Shown here piece by piece: positions 28,046-37,883 of a DNA stretch of 64,000 bases. Within the stretch, counting starts at the first letter, position 1. Every line of letters starts with the position of its first letter. The stretch is from Pseudocolwellia sp049933045 (GTDB lineage Bacteria; Pseudomonadota; Gammaproteobacteria; Enterobacterales; Alteromonadaceae): positions 4,030,001-4,094,000 of the forward strand of contig NZ_CP187926.1 of NCBI RefSeq assembly GCF_049933045.1. The letters run 5' to 3'. Position numbers and translations under genes: made by a program. The notes beneath the pieces were generated by a model. The model was not told the DNA's origin. It saw only the letters and a program-made list of their open reading frames with translations, and did no database searches.

Positions 28046-28876
28046 ATGTCTATTAAAAATTCTAACCGAAGTAAAATATTTTACACGGGACTTGCTTGGT
28101 TAATTAGTACTGCGATATTTTTCCCAATACTGTGGACTTTTTTAACAAGTTTTAAAACCGAAGCTGAAGCTATTACAGCACCACCTTCGTTGTTCTTTTT
28201 TGATTGGACGCTTGAGAACTACCGAGATGTTATGGAACGCTCACCTTATTTCAGACATTTTTGGAATTCAGTGGTGATATCTGTTGGTTCAAGCTTACTT
28301 GGATTAATCATTGCGGTACCAGCAGCTTGGTCAATGGCTTTTAATCCTAACAAGCGCACTAAAAACATATTGATGTGGATGTTATCTACAAAAATGTTAC
28401 CACCTGTTGGCGTACTTATTCCTATTTATTTGTTATTTAGAGACTTAGGTTTATTAGATTCGTTAACAGGCTTAGTCATTATTATGACCTTGATAAACTT
28501 ACCTATTATGACTTGGATGTTATATACCTATTTCAAAGAAATACCCGGTGAGATTTTAGAAGCTTCGCGCATGGATGGAGCAACAATAGGTGAAGAAATA
28601 CTTTACGTATTAGCGCCTATCGCATTGCCAGGCATAGCGTCTACATTATTACTAAATATCATTCTCGCGTGGAATGAAGCATTTTGGACATTAATTTTAA
28701 CTGCGGCAAAAGCCGCGCCTTTAACCGCTTTTATTGCAAGTTACTCAAGTCCTGAAGGACTGTTTTATGCAAAATTATCAGCAGCTTCTACCTTAGCTAT
28801 CGCGCCTATTATTATTTTAGGTTGGTTTAGCCAAAAGCAGTTAGTTCGTGGTTTATCTTTCGGCGCAGTAAAATAG
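28046..28876 (+). CDS. ABC importer inner-membrane permease, MalG-like (polyol type)
   Basis: The 276-residue protein has six helices and the EAA loop EASRMDGATIGEEILYVLAP (about 172-191). The start sits 4 nt after the first permease stop. Together they form the heterodimeric membrane channel that moves substrate handed over by the binding protein. The ATPase gene follows after 10 nt. Confidence 0.88.
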   Translation: MSIKNSNRSKIFYTGLAWLISTAIFFPILWTFLTSFKTEAEAITAPPSLFFFDWTLENYRDVMERSPYFRHFWNSVVISVGSSLLGLIIAVPAAWSMAFNPNKRTKNILMWMLSTKMLPPVGVLIPIYLLFRDLGLLDSLTGLVIIMTLINLPIMTWMLYTYFKEIPGEILEASRMDGATIGEEILYVLAPIALPGIASTLLLNIILAWNEAFWTLILTAAKAAPLTAFIASYSSPEGLFYAKLSAASTLAIAPIIILGWFSQKQLVRGLSFGAVK

Positions 28877-28886
28877 GAACATTATT

Positions 28887-29894
28887 ATGGGTAGCATTTC
28901 TTTAAAACAAGTTACAAAAAACTTTGATCAACATGAAGTTATTCGTCCGTTAGATTTGGATATTGAAGAAGGCGAATTTGTTGTTTTCGTTGGTCCATCG
29001 GGTTGTGGTAAATCAACGTTATTACGTCTTATTGCAGGTCTTGAAGATGTAAGTAGCGGTCAAATTATGATTGATGGCGTAGACGCGACTAACTTAGCTC
29101 CAGCTAAGCGTGGTTTGGCTATGGTGTTTCAATCGTATGCTTTATATCCGCATATGTCGGTACGCAATAATATTGCGTTTCCTTTAAAGCGCGCTAAGTT
29201 AGACAAAGACGTTATTGCACAAAAAGTGAATCAAATTGCTGATGTGCTAAACCTAACTGATTATTTAGATCGCTTACCAGGGCAATTGTCGGGTGGTCAA
29301 CGCCAACGTGTTGCTATTGGTCGTGCTATTGTAAGGGAACCTTCAGCTTTCTTATTTGATGAACCATTATCAAATTTAGATGCGTCTTTACGTGTGAATA
29401 TGCGTTTAGAAATATCTCAGTTACATAAAGATCTTAAAACTACCATGATTTACGTAACACATGATCAGGTAGAAGCGATGACGATGGCTGATAAGATAGT
29501 GGTATTAAATGCAGGTCAGATTGAACAAGTAGGTTCGCCACTTGAGCTTTATAAAAATCCAAAGAATAAGTTTGTTGCTGGCTTTATTGGTTCGCCAAAA
29601 ATGAATTTTATTCCGATGGAAGAGTCAGCAGAAGATGATGTTGATTCAATAGGCGTTCGTCCTGAGCACTTCACCATCTCAACTGAAGAAGGTTCATGGA
29701 AAGGCGTTGTTGGCGTATCTGAACGTTTAGGTTCTGAAACATACTTACATGTAAATGTTGAAAATGTAGGTAAGCTAACGGTACGTGCTGATGGCGATTG
29801 TCCGTTTGAATATGGTGATACTATTTATTTAAGCGCAGTCTCTGAGCAAAGACATTATTTCTTAGCAGATGGAACCTGTATTAAAAGAAGCTAA
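28887..29894 (+). CDS. ABC importer ATPase, MalK/UgpC type
   Basis: The 335-residue ATPase has Walker A GPSGCGKST (about 36-44), the Q-loop in VFQSYALYPHM, the signature LSGGQRQR and Walker B FLFDEPLSNLDA. A C-terminal regulatory OB-fold domain follows (about 235-335), with GVRPEH. It hydrolyses ATP to drive the importer. Some genomes share one such ATPase among several sugar systems. No catabolic gene for a polyol is next to it, so the downstream pathway lies elsewhere. Confidence 0.92.
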   Translation: MGSISLKQVTKNFDQHEVIRPLDLDIEEGEFVVFVGPSGCGKSTLLRLIAGLEDVSSGQIMIDGVDATNLAPAKRGLAMVFQSYALYPHMSVRNNIAFPLKRAKLDKDVIAQKVNQIADVLNLTDYLDRLPGQLSGGQRQRVAIGRAIVREPSAFLFDEPLSNLDASLRVNMRLEISQLHKDLKTTMIYVTHDQVEAMTMADKIVVLNAGQIEQVGSPLELYKNPKNKFVAGFIGSPKMNFIPMEESAEDDVDSIGVRPEHFTISTEEGSWKGVVGVSERLGSETYLHVNVENVGKLTVRADGDCPFEYGDTIYLSAVSEQRHYFLADGTCIKRS

Positions 29895-30080
29895 TGGCTA
29901 AAGCTATGCAATATAGCGACTGAGTTAAAGCTAGGTAACAGTTAAAGAAAAGTTGAATTCTGTGGGAGCAGGGTTCAGTTTTTTTATTGTCTGTAGATTA
30001 TGAATCTTTGCATGAGGTATTTGTATTAGGGAAAGTGATGTAGGCAGCAGTAAGAGAAAATATAAACGCTATAGAACAAA

Positions 30081-32081
30081 TCAGATAAGAGGCTCTGGCT
30101 TATCAAAGTAATAGCCTTGCGCATAATCTACGCCTAGCTGAGTTAATGCCTCAACAACATTCTCTTCTTCTACAAATTCAGCAACAATTTCTTGTCCTGC
30201 AGCTTTAGCTATTTCGCAAATAGACTTCACTGTAGTGTAGTCTAATGGGTTGTCCAGCATGTTGGTGATAAACGCACCGTCTATTTTTATTATGTCGGTA
30301 GGCAATTCTTTAATGTAAGCATATGACGAATGTCCACTACCAAAGTCGTCTAAGGCAAACCTACAGCCTAAAGCTTTTATGTTGTCCATGAACAAGCGAG
30401 CCCGCTTTGTATTCGTGATAGCGGCTGTTTCAGTAATTTCGAAACAGAATTTATCTGCAGGTAACTTACTATGAGTGAACTTGTTAATTATGAAGCTTTC
30501 TAGCTCGTTATCGGTTAATGAATGACCCGATAAATTAATTGAAATAGTGGCAATGTCTTTAACTTGATCACTGTGTTCAACAAAATAATCATAAACTGCA
30601 TTAATCACCCAAAGATCTATTTTACTGCTGAGTTTGTAGCGCTCGGCAATAGGAAAGAAACTTGCGGGGCTAACTATGCCGCCTTGGCTATCAAGCATTC
30701 TTACTAATATTTCAAAATACTTACCTGTGTTCTGTTGTTGTAAAGGCACAATATCTTGTTTGTATAAAACAAATGAGCCGTTAGCAATGGCATTATTTAT
30801 TTGATGAACAGACTGCATGTCTTGCTGTTGCTCGCTTACATCAACATCATTAATATCAAATAAGTGTACTGTGTTTCTACCAGAGCTTTTAGCTAAACTG
30901 CAGGCTACGTCTGCCGCGTGTAACAAGTCTGTGGTTGTGCTTTTTGGTGTTTTTGGAGCAACACCAATACTTGCACTTAGCTTGAAGGTTTCTGTTTCAC
31001 ATTGATAAGTTAACTGATTAATATCTGCTTTGATTTGATTGGCAATCTTAAGGGCTTTAGCTTCTTCACAATGCTTAATTAAAATAGCAAACTCATCACC
31101 ACCTAAGCGAGCAACGGTATCGTAACTGCGGACATTGTCTTTAAGTATACGTGCAACATTTATTAATATTTCATCGCCTGCGGCATGGCCACATGAGTCG
31201 TTAATGGTTTTAAAATAGTCTAAATCGATAAAACATAAAAAGTACCGATGTTCATTGTCTTCTATTATGTTGTTTAACTCACGCTCAAAGGCTCTACGGT
31301 TGTTGAGTTCAGTGAGAGGGTCGTGTGATGCTTGATGAGATAAAGTATGCGTTAGAAACTTAAAATCGTTACTTAATTCCATTATCTCAGTCGGAGCATT
31401 TTTAACGGCTTTAAAACTGCCGCCAGCTAATGCTTTATGAGATGAAACTATTAAACCATTGATAGGTTTGCAGATTTTTCTATTAGCCCACGACCATAAG
31501 AGAATAACAAATAAGAAGAATACACCACGACCAACCCAGACTACCGTATTCATGAAAAGTTTTTCTTGTTTGAGTTCAGTCGCGTCTTGAATTATGAGGT
31601 TATTAGTTTCTTCTAAGAGAAATTGAATGTCTTGCGATAGGGTTAAACTAATAGGATCGTATTCATCAAGTAAATGTCCTAAGCGTGTTTCTAATTCGTT
31701 CGGAGGAATATCTCCAATAATGTCTAAATACTTATCTATTTTTTTGATATTTATAATGGAACGTTGGATTTGGGTATCAAATTTCTTGAAATAACTATCA
31801 ACAGATATTTCAGTTAATTCATTACTTAAGTAATAGCCCATATTTTTTGAGCCGTAAATAAGATAGGTATTTCCAGAGGCTACAACCAGATCAGTCGATA
31901 CTAAAAATTGAGCTGCGCTGTTTTCTATACGTTCAAGATCTTTTGCCAACAACATACTTTTGTTGTATTTGTCTGCTAAGGCTTGCACATGAGTAAAGTG
32001 ATAAGCAATAACTTGCTCTAAAGCGTAAGCGCCTAGTAGCCCGGTGATCACTAATATGGCTAAATAGCTACGAATTCTCAT
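30081..32081 (-). CDS. Membrane GGDEF-EAL protein (c-di-GMP synthesis and/or breakdown)
   Basis: The 666-residue protein has a TM helix (about 7-27), a helical periplasmic region (about 30-175), a second TM (about 180-198) and a HAMP-like linker. The GGDEF domain has intact RLGGDEF (327-331) and an RSYD inhibitory site five residues before it. In the EAL domain the signature is EIL (457-459), but NLS, EITET, DDFGSG, IIKIDG and AEFVEEE are kept, so both activities are possible. It is the last gene of a three-gene unit, 9 nt after a periplasmic protein. The periplasmic part probably receives the signal. Confidence 0.88.
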   Translation of the reverse strand: MRIRSYLAILVITGLLGAYALEQVIAYHFTHVQALADKYNKSMLLAKDLERIENSAAQFLVSTDLVVASGNTYLIYGSKNMGYYLSNELTEISVDSYFKKFDTQIQRSIINIKKIDKYLDIIGDIPPNELETRLGHLLDEYDPISLTLSQDIQFLLEETNNLIIQDATELKQEKLFMNTVVWVGRGVFFLFVILLWSWANRKICKPINGLIVSSHKALAGGSFKAVKNAPTEIMELSNDFKFLTHTLSHQASHDPLTELNNRRAFERELNNIIEDNEHRYFLCFIDLDYFKTINDSCGHAAGDEILINVARILKDNVRSYDTVARLGGDEFAILIKHCEEAKALKIANQIKADINQLTYQCETETFKLSASIGVAPKTPKSTTTDLLHAADVACSLAKSSGRNTVHLFDINDVDVSEQQQDMQSVHQINNAIANGSFVLYKQDIVPLQQQNTGKYFEILVRMLDSQGGIVSPASFFPIAERYKLSSKIDLWVINAVYDYFVEHSDQVKDIATISINLSGHSLTDNELESFIINKFTHSKLPADKFCFEITETAAITNTKRARLFMDNIKALGCRFALDDFGSGHSSYAYIKELPTDIIKIDGAFITNMLDNPLDYTTVKSICEIAKAAGQEIVAEFVEEENVVEALTQLGVDYAQGYYFDKPEPLI

Positions 32082-32090
32082 TAAAAACCT

Positions 32091-32708
32091 TTATTGCTCA
32101 AGGTGTGTAATTTTATCAATTTCACCTTTCCAGCTGATATCAGTAATCGCGAGAGTTTTTAAGGCTGAGCGTAAAGTTAATAAAGCCAGTCGAGGTGTTT
32201 GTTGAAAAGCTTTTTTACCTTCATCAGAAAGTTCTTCCCCGTTTTCACTCAGTAAAGCTTGTAGTTGTGAGAAAGACTTATCTTTTAAAACGGCGTTAAT
32301 ATTCTTAATAGTATTCTCATTACATTCTGGGCTACGGCAACGCTGATAATGAAAACCTTTAATACTGCGATCTACGTTTATTGCCCATGCTATTTCTACT
32401 AAGCCCCATTTAGCCCACTCTGATCGAGCTTGTAAAAATCCAACATGTTTATTATTTTTAGACAGTACATATAAGGTATGTTGACCCACCTCACTTTGAT
32501 GAAGTGTGAACGAGAGTTCGTCTTTAAGCGTTAAGCGATCTTCTTCTGTTATGGTAGACACTAATGAACGAAACTCATAACCGTCATCATAAAGCATTTG
32601 AATGGCTGAAACAGGATCTCTTAAAGAGCAAAAAGCTGCATTCGCAGATGATAACGTTACTACTTCTACAAGTATAACAAGCAGTAAAAATTTGAGTTTA
32701 TTTAGCAT
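32091..32708 (-). CDS. Periplasmic protein of unknown function paired with a GGDEF-EAL regulator
   Basis: The 205-residue protein has a signal peptide (cut near ANA, residue 24) and a mixed alpha/beta body with two cysteines in RCRSPEC. The segment VEIAWAINVDRSIKGFHYQRC has a faint likeness to FMN-binding domains, but the SGAT motif is absent, so I do not call it. It sits 13 nt after an outer-membrane barrel gene and 9 nt before the GGDEF-EAL gene. It may carry a signal to the kinase-like membrane enzyme; that is inference from position. Confidence 0.65.
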   Translation of the reverse strand: MLNKLKFLLLVILVEVVTLSSANAAFCSLRDPVSAIQMLYDDGYEFRSLVSTITEEDRLTLKDELSFTLHQSEVGQHTLYVLSKNNKHVGFLQARSEWAKWGLVEIAWAINVDRSIKGFHYQRCRSPECNENTIKNINAVLKDKSFSQLQALLSENGEELSDEGKKAFQQTPRLALLTLRSALKTLAITDISWKGEIDKITHLEQ

Positions 32709-32721
32709 ATATTACTTACCA

Positions 32722-33750
32722 CTACATTCTATATCTAAGTTGAACGCTTAATACGGGGTCTATCTCTATTGTAGCTGTATCTTCTAGTTTATGCTTATAT
32801 TGAGCACTAATATCGAAACCATTTTGATCTAACCATTGAACCCCTGCTAGCCAATAACTTGTTGATTGCGTTGCATTACTGATTTCGTGATTAATTTCAG
32901 TGCTTTGATAGCCTAGTTGAATATAGCTAGATAAGCTTTCTCTAGGGTTCATCCAAAGCGCTTCAATTAAAGCATTCACAGTATCATTTTTTGCAGTAGA
33001 GCCCACAGAAGATTCCGCTTTGAATTGCCATTGATAATAATAGTAAGACGCATCAATTCCCAACTTCTGTCGTTGAGTTACGCCATTTCTACCTAAGACA
33101 TCACCAGTAAACCACGACAAGCCAGCAACCATGTTTTTATTGCTTAGTGTGCCTATTCGCCCTGAAAATATGTGTGGGTTACCATGGCTTCTTATTTCAT
33201 TACCCGAGCCACGAGTAATAGCTATTTCGTACTCAAATAGAGGCAATATACCATTTACTGAAACGCCCCAATCACCTTTTATACCTCGGTCACTGATGGT
33301 GAACTGGCGTAATGTACCATTAGTATCTAATTGATACTCCAGACCAAAAGGTACTTCAAAATGTCCAACTCTGATGTTGAATTGACCTTGGCTTAACCCT
33401 GTATAGTTAAAATTAACCATACGCCATGTTATTTCTGTGTCGTTACCATCGTCGAAAGTAAGTGAAGGGTTGTTATTGTTATTTATTCTTACGATGTAAG
33501 GCTGAAAGAGTAATGTGCCAATATCTGATGTGTCGTTACTAAATACTTTATGTATATCTAATCCGATAGCATGCATGAAGGTGCTATGTTCTTTGTCTAT
33601 GTTATGAGTAATACGGGTTGAAGCATCAATAGTCCAACGACTATTCTCACCTAAAAAGTCTGATTCTTCAGGACTAGCAACAGATTGTTGAGAAAACAAC
33701 AATAAGCCTGTCTGGATAAGAATTAAGAGAACTAATAATATTTTATTCAT
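32722..33750 (-). CDS. Outer-membrane beta-barrel protein, first gene of a c-di-GMP unit
   Basis: The 342-residue protein has a signal peptide (about 1-25) and alternating beta-strand sequence ending in the aromatic/Met strand LSVQLRYRM. It resembles small porin-like or phosphate-selective-porin-type barrels (FNIRVGHFEVPFGLEY). The exact family is not recognised. It is followed by a periplasmic protein and a membrane GGDEF-EAL protein with gaps of 13 and 9 nt, so the three genes span outer membrane, periplasm and inner membrane. Confidence 0.7.
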   Translation of the reverse strand: MNKILLVLLILIQTGLLLFSQQSVASPEESDFLGENSRWTIDASTRITHNIDKEHSTFMHAIGLDIHKVFSNDTSDIGTLLFQPYIVRINNNNNPSLTFDDGNDTEITWRMVNFNYTGLSQGQFNIRVGHFEVPFGLEYQLDTNGTLRQFTISDRGIKGDWGVSVNGILPLFEYEIAITRGSGNEIRSHGNPHIFSGRIGTLSNKNMVAGLSWFTGDVLGRNGVTQRQKLGIDASYYYYQWQFKAESSVGSTAKNDTVNALIEALWMNPRESLSSYIQLGYQSTEINHEISNATQSTSYWLAGVQWLDQNGFDISAQYKHKLEDTATIEIDPVLSVQLRYRM

Positions 33751-34017
33751 AAATTTATATTTTTAAATCGGTTTATGTACAGAAAAAAGTAATAGATTAA
33801 ATCTATAGATATAAACATAGGTGTAAGTTGTTCTTTTATTGTAGTACAGAATTAACATCTTGGTTGAGTTAAATATGTTTTCTTCATAAATAATTAAAGG
33901 TATGAAGAGTAAGATTACATCATTTATTTAACAAATAATGGCCTTTATAAACAACAGACCATCATTTTTTATTTGATGTTAAAAGTAAAATGATAAATTT
34001 TAAGTTCAGGTTATAAC

Positions 34018-35697
34018 TTAAGGTTTGAGCTCATCTACGAGTGATTTATTGGCGGTATCAACTTCATTTAATACTGTAGGTTCTATTATATTCTCACTAA
34101 TACTTTCATTAACCATTAACATTGCTATTTCGTTTCTTGCGTGAATAAGTGAATTAATTTTGAATTTATTTAAAGCAAGTTTCTCTTTACGTGTATTCAC
34201 TTGAGTAATGATATTAGCGTCTGGGTAGTAACCTAAAACCGCTTCGATGATCACTTGTTTAGTCACGAGAGAATCAAGAGTTAAAATCACCGAGTGAGAG
34301 TCTTTAACTTTTAACGAATCTAATACGGGGAGTTTATCTAAATGACCAAAATAGGCGATATAACCGCGTTCTCTTGCCACTAAAACGTGCTGTAAGTTAT
34401 CTGAAATAATATAAAATTTAACGTTATTCTTTTCTAATTTGCGAGCAACAATTTTACCTAAAATTTCGAAACCACAAATAATGGTGTGACCTGATGCGTC
34501 AATCGGCGTAATTTTATCTGATTCAAAAAAGTCTTCTGCAAATAAAGCGGCAATCTTATATATATTGTTCACCATAAACGGTGTCACTATCATCGATAAT
34601 ACTGTTATCAGAATTAACGAGCTTTGTAGTTCCGGCGTAATAATATTTTGATTACCTGCTAGGGTAAAAATCGCAAACGAGAATTCACCAATCTGACACA
34701 AGGCAATGGCTGACTTAACTGACTCACTTTTATTAGATTTATGTCTAATTAATAAGAAGATAATAATAGCTTTAATCAACATAACTAATACAAGTAACGA
34801 CAACACAATAAAGAAGTTACTCGCAAAATAAGACACATCTATTTTGGTGCCGATTGAGAAGAAAAAGGCACCTAATAATAAGTCTTTATATGAGGCAATA
34901 TCGGCTTCTACTTTTAAATGAAACTTAGTTTCAGCAATGATCATCCCTGCGATAAATGCGCCTAAAGAATAACTAAAACCAAATGCATGGGCGATAAGCG
35001 ACGTACCTAATACAATGGTAAATACTGAGCCTAAAAACAGTTCTTCCATTTGTGCTTTAGATGAGAAATGTAATAACCAAGCGATAATTCGTTTACCAAT
35101 AGTAAACATAAATACTATGATAATTGTGCCGTATAGCGCGGTTTTAAGCAGAATGTCGCTTAGGGGTAAGCTATCGTCAGCTAAAAAGCTGATAAGTAAT
35201 AAAATAGGAATAACGGCAATGTCTTGGAAGATAAGCACTGCAACAGACTTCTCACCATAAGGCGTGATTATATCTTTCGATTTTTTCAAATACGGCAATA
35301 CGATAGCCGTGGAAGAGAGGCTAAACGCTAAGGAGATAATAACTGATGAAGTTACATCAACGGAAAAAGCAAAATAAGCCAAACAAAATATGGATATGGA
35401 ACATAAGGCGACTTGCATAAAACCATTGAAAAATATGAGGTATTTCAATTTATGAAGTTTGGCGAAAGACATCTCTAAGCCAATCGTAAACATTAAGAAG
35501 ACGATACCAAATTCACCAATAAGATCGAGTGAGTTGTGGCTGTCGGCTGCTCCACCATCGATACTGAATATAATACTGATAATCGTACCTGTAACTATGT
35601 AGCCGATAATATGCGAGATAGAAAACTTGGTCAGTATGATATTTAAAACACTTGCTAGCGCTAATGAAACTGCAAGAATAGTAAGAGTAGAGTCCAT
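34018..35697 (-). CDS. CPA2-family cation:proton antiporter with TrkA-N domain (KefB/C-like)
   Basis: The 559-residue protein has about 12 membrane helices, with the motif FQDIAVIP and LSSTAIVLPYLKK of the CPA2 family, and a C-terminal RCK/TrkA-N segment (HTIICGFEILGKIVARKL, about 411-428) that binds nucleotide. It exchanges K+ or Na+ for H+ across the inner membrane. It lacks the full glutathione-gating features I would expect in true KefC, so the ion is uncertain. This intact gene may partly stand in for the broken kefB at 45-47 kb. Confidence 0.88.
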   Translation of the reverse strand: MDSTLTILAVSLALASVLNIILTKFSISHIIGYIVTGTIISIIFSIDGGAADSHNSLDLIGEFGIVFLMFTIGLEMSFAKLHKLKYLIFFNGFMQVALCSISIFCLAYFAFSVDVTSSVIISLAFSLSSTAIVLPYLKKSKDIITPYGEKSVAVLIFQDIAVIPILLLISFLADDSLPLSDILLKTALYGTIIIVFMFTIGKRIIAWLLHFSSKAQMEELFLGSVFTIVLGTSLIAHAFGFSYSLGAFIAGMIIAETKFHLKVEADIASYKDLLLGAFFFSIGTKIDVSYFASNFFIVLSLLVLVMLIKAIIIFLLIRHKSNKSESVKSAIALCQIGEFSFAIFTLAGNQNIITPELQSSLILITVLSMIVTPFMVNNIYKIAALFAEDFFESDKITPIDASGHTIICGFEILGKIVARKLEKNNVKFYIISDNLQHVLVARERGYIAYFGHLDKLPVLDSLKVKDSHSVILTLDSLVTKQVIIEAVLGYYPDANIITQVNTRKEKLALNKFKINSLIHARNEIAMLMVNESISENIIEPTVLNEVDTANKSLVDELKP

Positions 35698-36120
35698 TTT
35701 GGCTCCTTAAATGAAGTGTTTGTTATGAATTATGCAAAAAATACACCATAAGATAAAGGTATTTTTAGTGTAAAAGCACTTATTATTCAGACAGATAAAA
35801 TATCAAATAATATAACTAATTTAAGCGATTCAGATTACTACTCAATTAGGGAAATTAAGCACTGTTTTAGTGCGAAGAGTTGAGTTAAACGTTGATGTAG
35901 AAGTTGGGTGATTACTGATATGAAAACTTGTATCTAAAGTTGTATGGAGAGTTGTTCGAGAAAGAGGCGCAGGCTAGTTTTTAAGCGTTTACTATTACAT
36001 GTAATCTTCCTATTCAGGATCCTATATTTACCACTAGGCATCAAACCTTATCAATCAATCAAACATTAACCATCAAGCATTAAACATCAGACATTAACCA
36101 TCACGCATTGAAATTAGCGC
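35698..36120. other. Gene-free gap before the CPA2 gene
   Basis: No gene is supported in this AT-rich 423 bp. The part near 35700-35900 must hold the promoter of the minus-strand antiporter gene. The far end holds 14-bp tandem repeats that abut the stop codon of the mocA-like gene. Confidence 0.5.
36064..36119. repeat. 14-bp tandem repeat (about 3-4 copies) at the end of the mocA-like gene
   Basis: Units are CATTAACCATCAAG, CATTAAACATCAGA and CATTAACCATCACG, followed by a decayed CATTGAAATTAGCG. The last copy touches the stop codon of the minus-strand gene. Copy number may vary between strains. Confidence 0.8.
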
Positions 36121-36786
36121 TTATCTATCTAACCAATCTATAAGATCTTGCTGAGTATCAATATCGATAGCCGCACTATTTAATAATACGGGCTGTAGAT
36201 TCTCTTTATTTTTATGGAGGAGGGCTTTAGCGCCTTTATCTCCATGCAGCGTGGTGAGTTCTTTAAAGTAACGCTGTGGAAAAATAGCAGGAGGCATCAA
36301 TTCTTGTTCAGCTTGAGCGCAAACCAATTTGTCAGGTGTGGATTGTGACTGCTCAATTAAACGAATGTAGTCATCAGCAGTTAAAGCTACTTGGTCTGCA
36401 AGGGCGATCATTATATGACTTGGCTTCGCTGTACCTTGTGCTTCAAGTATTTCAGATACTGATTGAGCAATCGTATGTCCTAAACCTAGATGGGCGTTTT
36501 CACAATAATGAATATGATAGCGATCGCCAATTAAAGCCGACAATTGTTGATGATAAAGCCCTGTGGCTACCTGCAAGTTATTGTCAGCTATGTTTAATTC
36601 GTACAGAGCATTACCTAGCTGATTTAACACTTGTTCAATTAAGGTTGATGGATGCTCTTTAAGTTCAGATGTCGCTATTAACGTTTGCTTATTACTTACT
36701 TCTGATAATAGTTTGATGCCATTAAAGCGCTCACTTTTACCTGCTGCGAGTAGAATAACGTTTAAGTGATAGTCATTGTTACTCAT
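36121..36786 (-). CDS. Molybdenum-cofactor nucleotidyltransferase, MocA/MobA-like
   Basis: The 221-residue product starts with the nucleotide-binding signature LNVILLAAGKSERF and carries ALADQV, the metal-binding element of MocA. It should add CMP (MocA) or GMP (MobA) to molybdopterin for molybdoenzymes. The ATG at 36786 overlaps the xdhC stop as ATGA, so translation is coupled to xdhC. An ATG at 36837 would add 17 residues inside xdhC. A 14-bp tandem repeat follows the stop codon. Confidence 0.85.
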   Translation of the reverse strand: MSNNDYHLNVILLAAGKSERFNGIKLLSEVSNKQTLIATSELKEHPSTLIEQVLNQLGNALYELNIADNNLQVATGLYHQQLSALIGDRYHIHYCENAHLGLGHTIAQSVSEILEAQGTAKPSHIMIALADQVALTADDYIRLIEQSQSTPDKLVCAQAEQELMPPAIFPQRYFKELTTLHGDKGAKALLHKNKENLQPVLLNSAAIDIDTQQDLIDWLDR

Positions 36787-37868
36787 AAAACATGGCTTAT
36801 CGATTGCGCTTTTTTGTTGTGTAAACTGGCATGACATTCTGAAAGTATTGCTAGAGCGATGCTTTCAGGCAAGGTTCCGCCAATACTTAAACCTGCAGGT
36901 CCAGCAAAAACAAAAGGTAAGCTTTGTTCGTTAACTTTAGCTTGGGTAATAACTTGCTGTTTTCTGTTATTAGGTCCAAGTAAGGCTAAGTATTTCAGCT
37001 GACTTGTGGCTAAGGCTTGCAGTGCTTGGGCATCAATTTCAATATTATGGCTCATCAATACCGCAGCATTCACATCTTCCTGACCAGCAAACGAAGTAAG
37101 TACGCTCGCATCGCCTTTTATAATATTGTCGACGCTTGAGAAATATTCTTTCCGTGCATTAGCTGGACGTGGATCCCACAAAGACACTTTCCAACCTAAC
37201 TGCTGAGCTATATTCACTAAAGGTCGGGCATCAATACCACCACCTACAACTAAAAGATGCGGTTCAGGGATTATAGGAGAAGCTAGCCAATCAGTATTTT
37301 GATCATCAGTTAAGGTATCTTTATTAGTGCCGTTTGTATCAGAAGTTACTTGATGAGGAGGATTAGCTGATTCAGCTAAAGCAGCCGTTGCCGAAAGATC
37401 AGTAATATCTTCAGCTTCAAAATAAGCTTGTTCAGTTTGTTTATCGGTTACATTGCGCTTAACAATACTTTGGTAGTAATAACCTGATATACGTTGCCTA
37501 AGTGCATTATGTACTTGATCTAAGGCTAAGTAGTTATTGTTTTGGTTAATTTGCTGCAGCATGATGTAGATAGTGCCACCACAGCCAATGCCGAGATGAA
37601 AAGATAAGTCGTCTTCATCAGAGCCATCGTAGCAAACCAAAATCGATTGACCTGTTTGCATAACTTTGCGGGCATTAATACCAATATCTGACTCTAAACA
37701 ACCGCCACTTAGCATACCCAGTTGATCGCCTTGGCTGCTAAATAGCATTATGGCTCCAGGCTTTCTGTAGCAAGGACCACGAGTGTCGTAAATGGTCGCT
37801 AAAACCCAATCGGAATTATCTCGGTTGGGATACCACTTAGCGAGTAAGTGTGACAGATGATTACTCAT
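36783..37868 (-). CDS. XdhC/CoxI-family molybdoenzyme maturation protein
   Basis: The 361-residue protein has the N-terminal XdhC domain with LSGGCLE and GIGCGGTI, two cysteine motifs of the family, and a C-terminal Rossmann-like domain with LLVVGGGIDARPLV and GPNNRK. XdhC proteins bind and insert the sulphurated molybdenum cofactor into xanthine-dehydrogenase-type hydroxylases. A polar stretch of about 45 residues (about 150-195) joins the two domains and looks low in order. No hydroxylase gene is next to it. A 28-codon small ORF ends 15 nt before the start. Confidence 0.9.
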   Translation of the reverse strand: MSNHLSHLLAKWYPNRDNSDWVLATIYDTRGPCYRKPGAIMLFSSQGDQLGMLSGGCLESDIGINARKVMQTGQSILVCYDGSDEDDLSFHLGIGCGGTIYIMLQQINQNNNYLALDQVHNALRQRISGYYYQSIVKRNVTDKQTEQAYFEAEDITDLSATAALAESANPPHQVTSDTNGTNKDTLTDDQNTDWLASPIIPEPHLLVVGGGIDARPLVNIAQQLGWKVSLWDPRPANARKEYFSSVDNIIKGDASVLTSFAGQEDVNAAVLMSHNIEIDAQALQALATSQLKYLALLGPNNRKQQVITQAKVNEQSLPFVFAGPAGLSIGGTLPESIALAILSECHASLHNKKAQSISHVL

Positions 37869-37883
37869 AAAAATTTATACAAC

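Noticed and set aside
32091..32708. FMN-binding domain in the periplasmic protein
   Set aside because: Only a short stretch looks similar and the SGAT flavin-attachment motif is absent.
36064..36119. CRISPR array
   Set aside because: The 14-bp units follow each other without spacers, and no cas gene is near.
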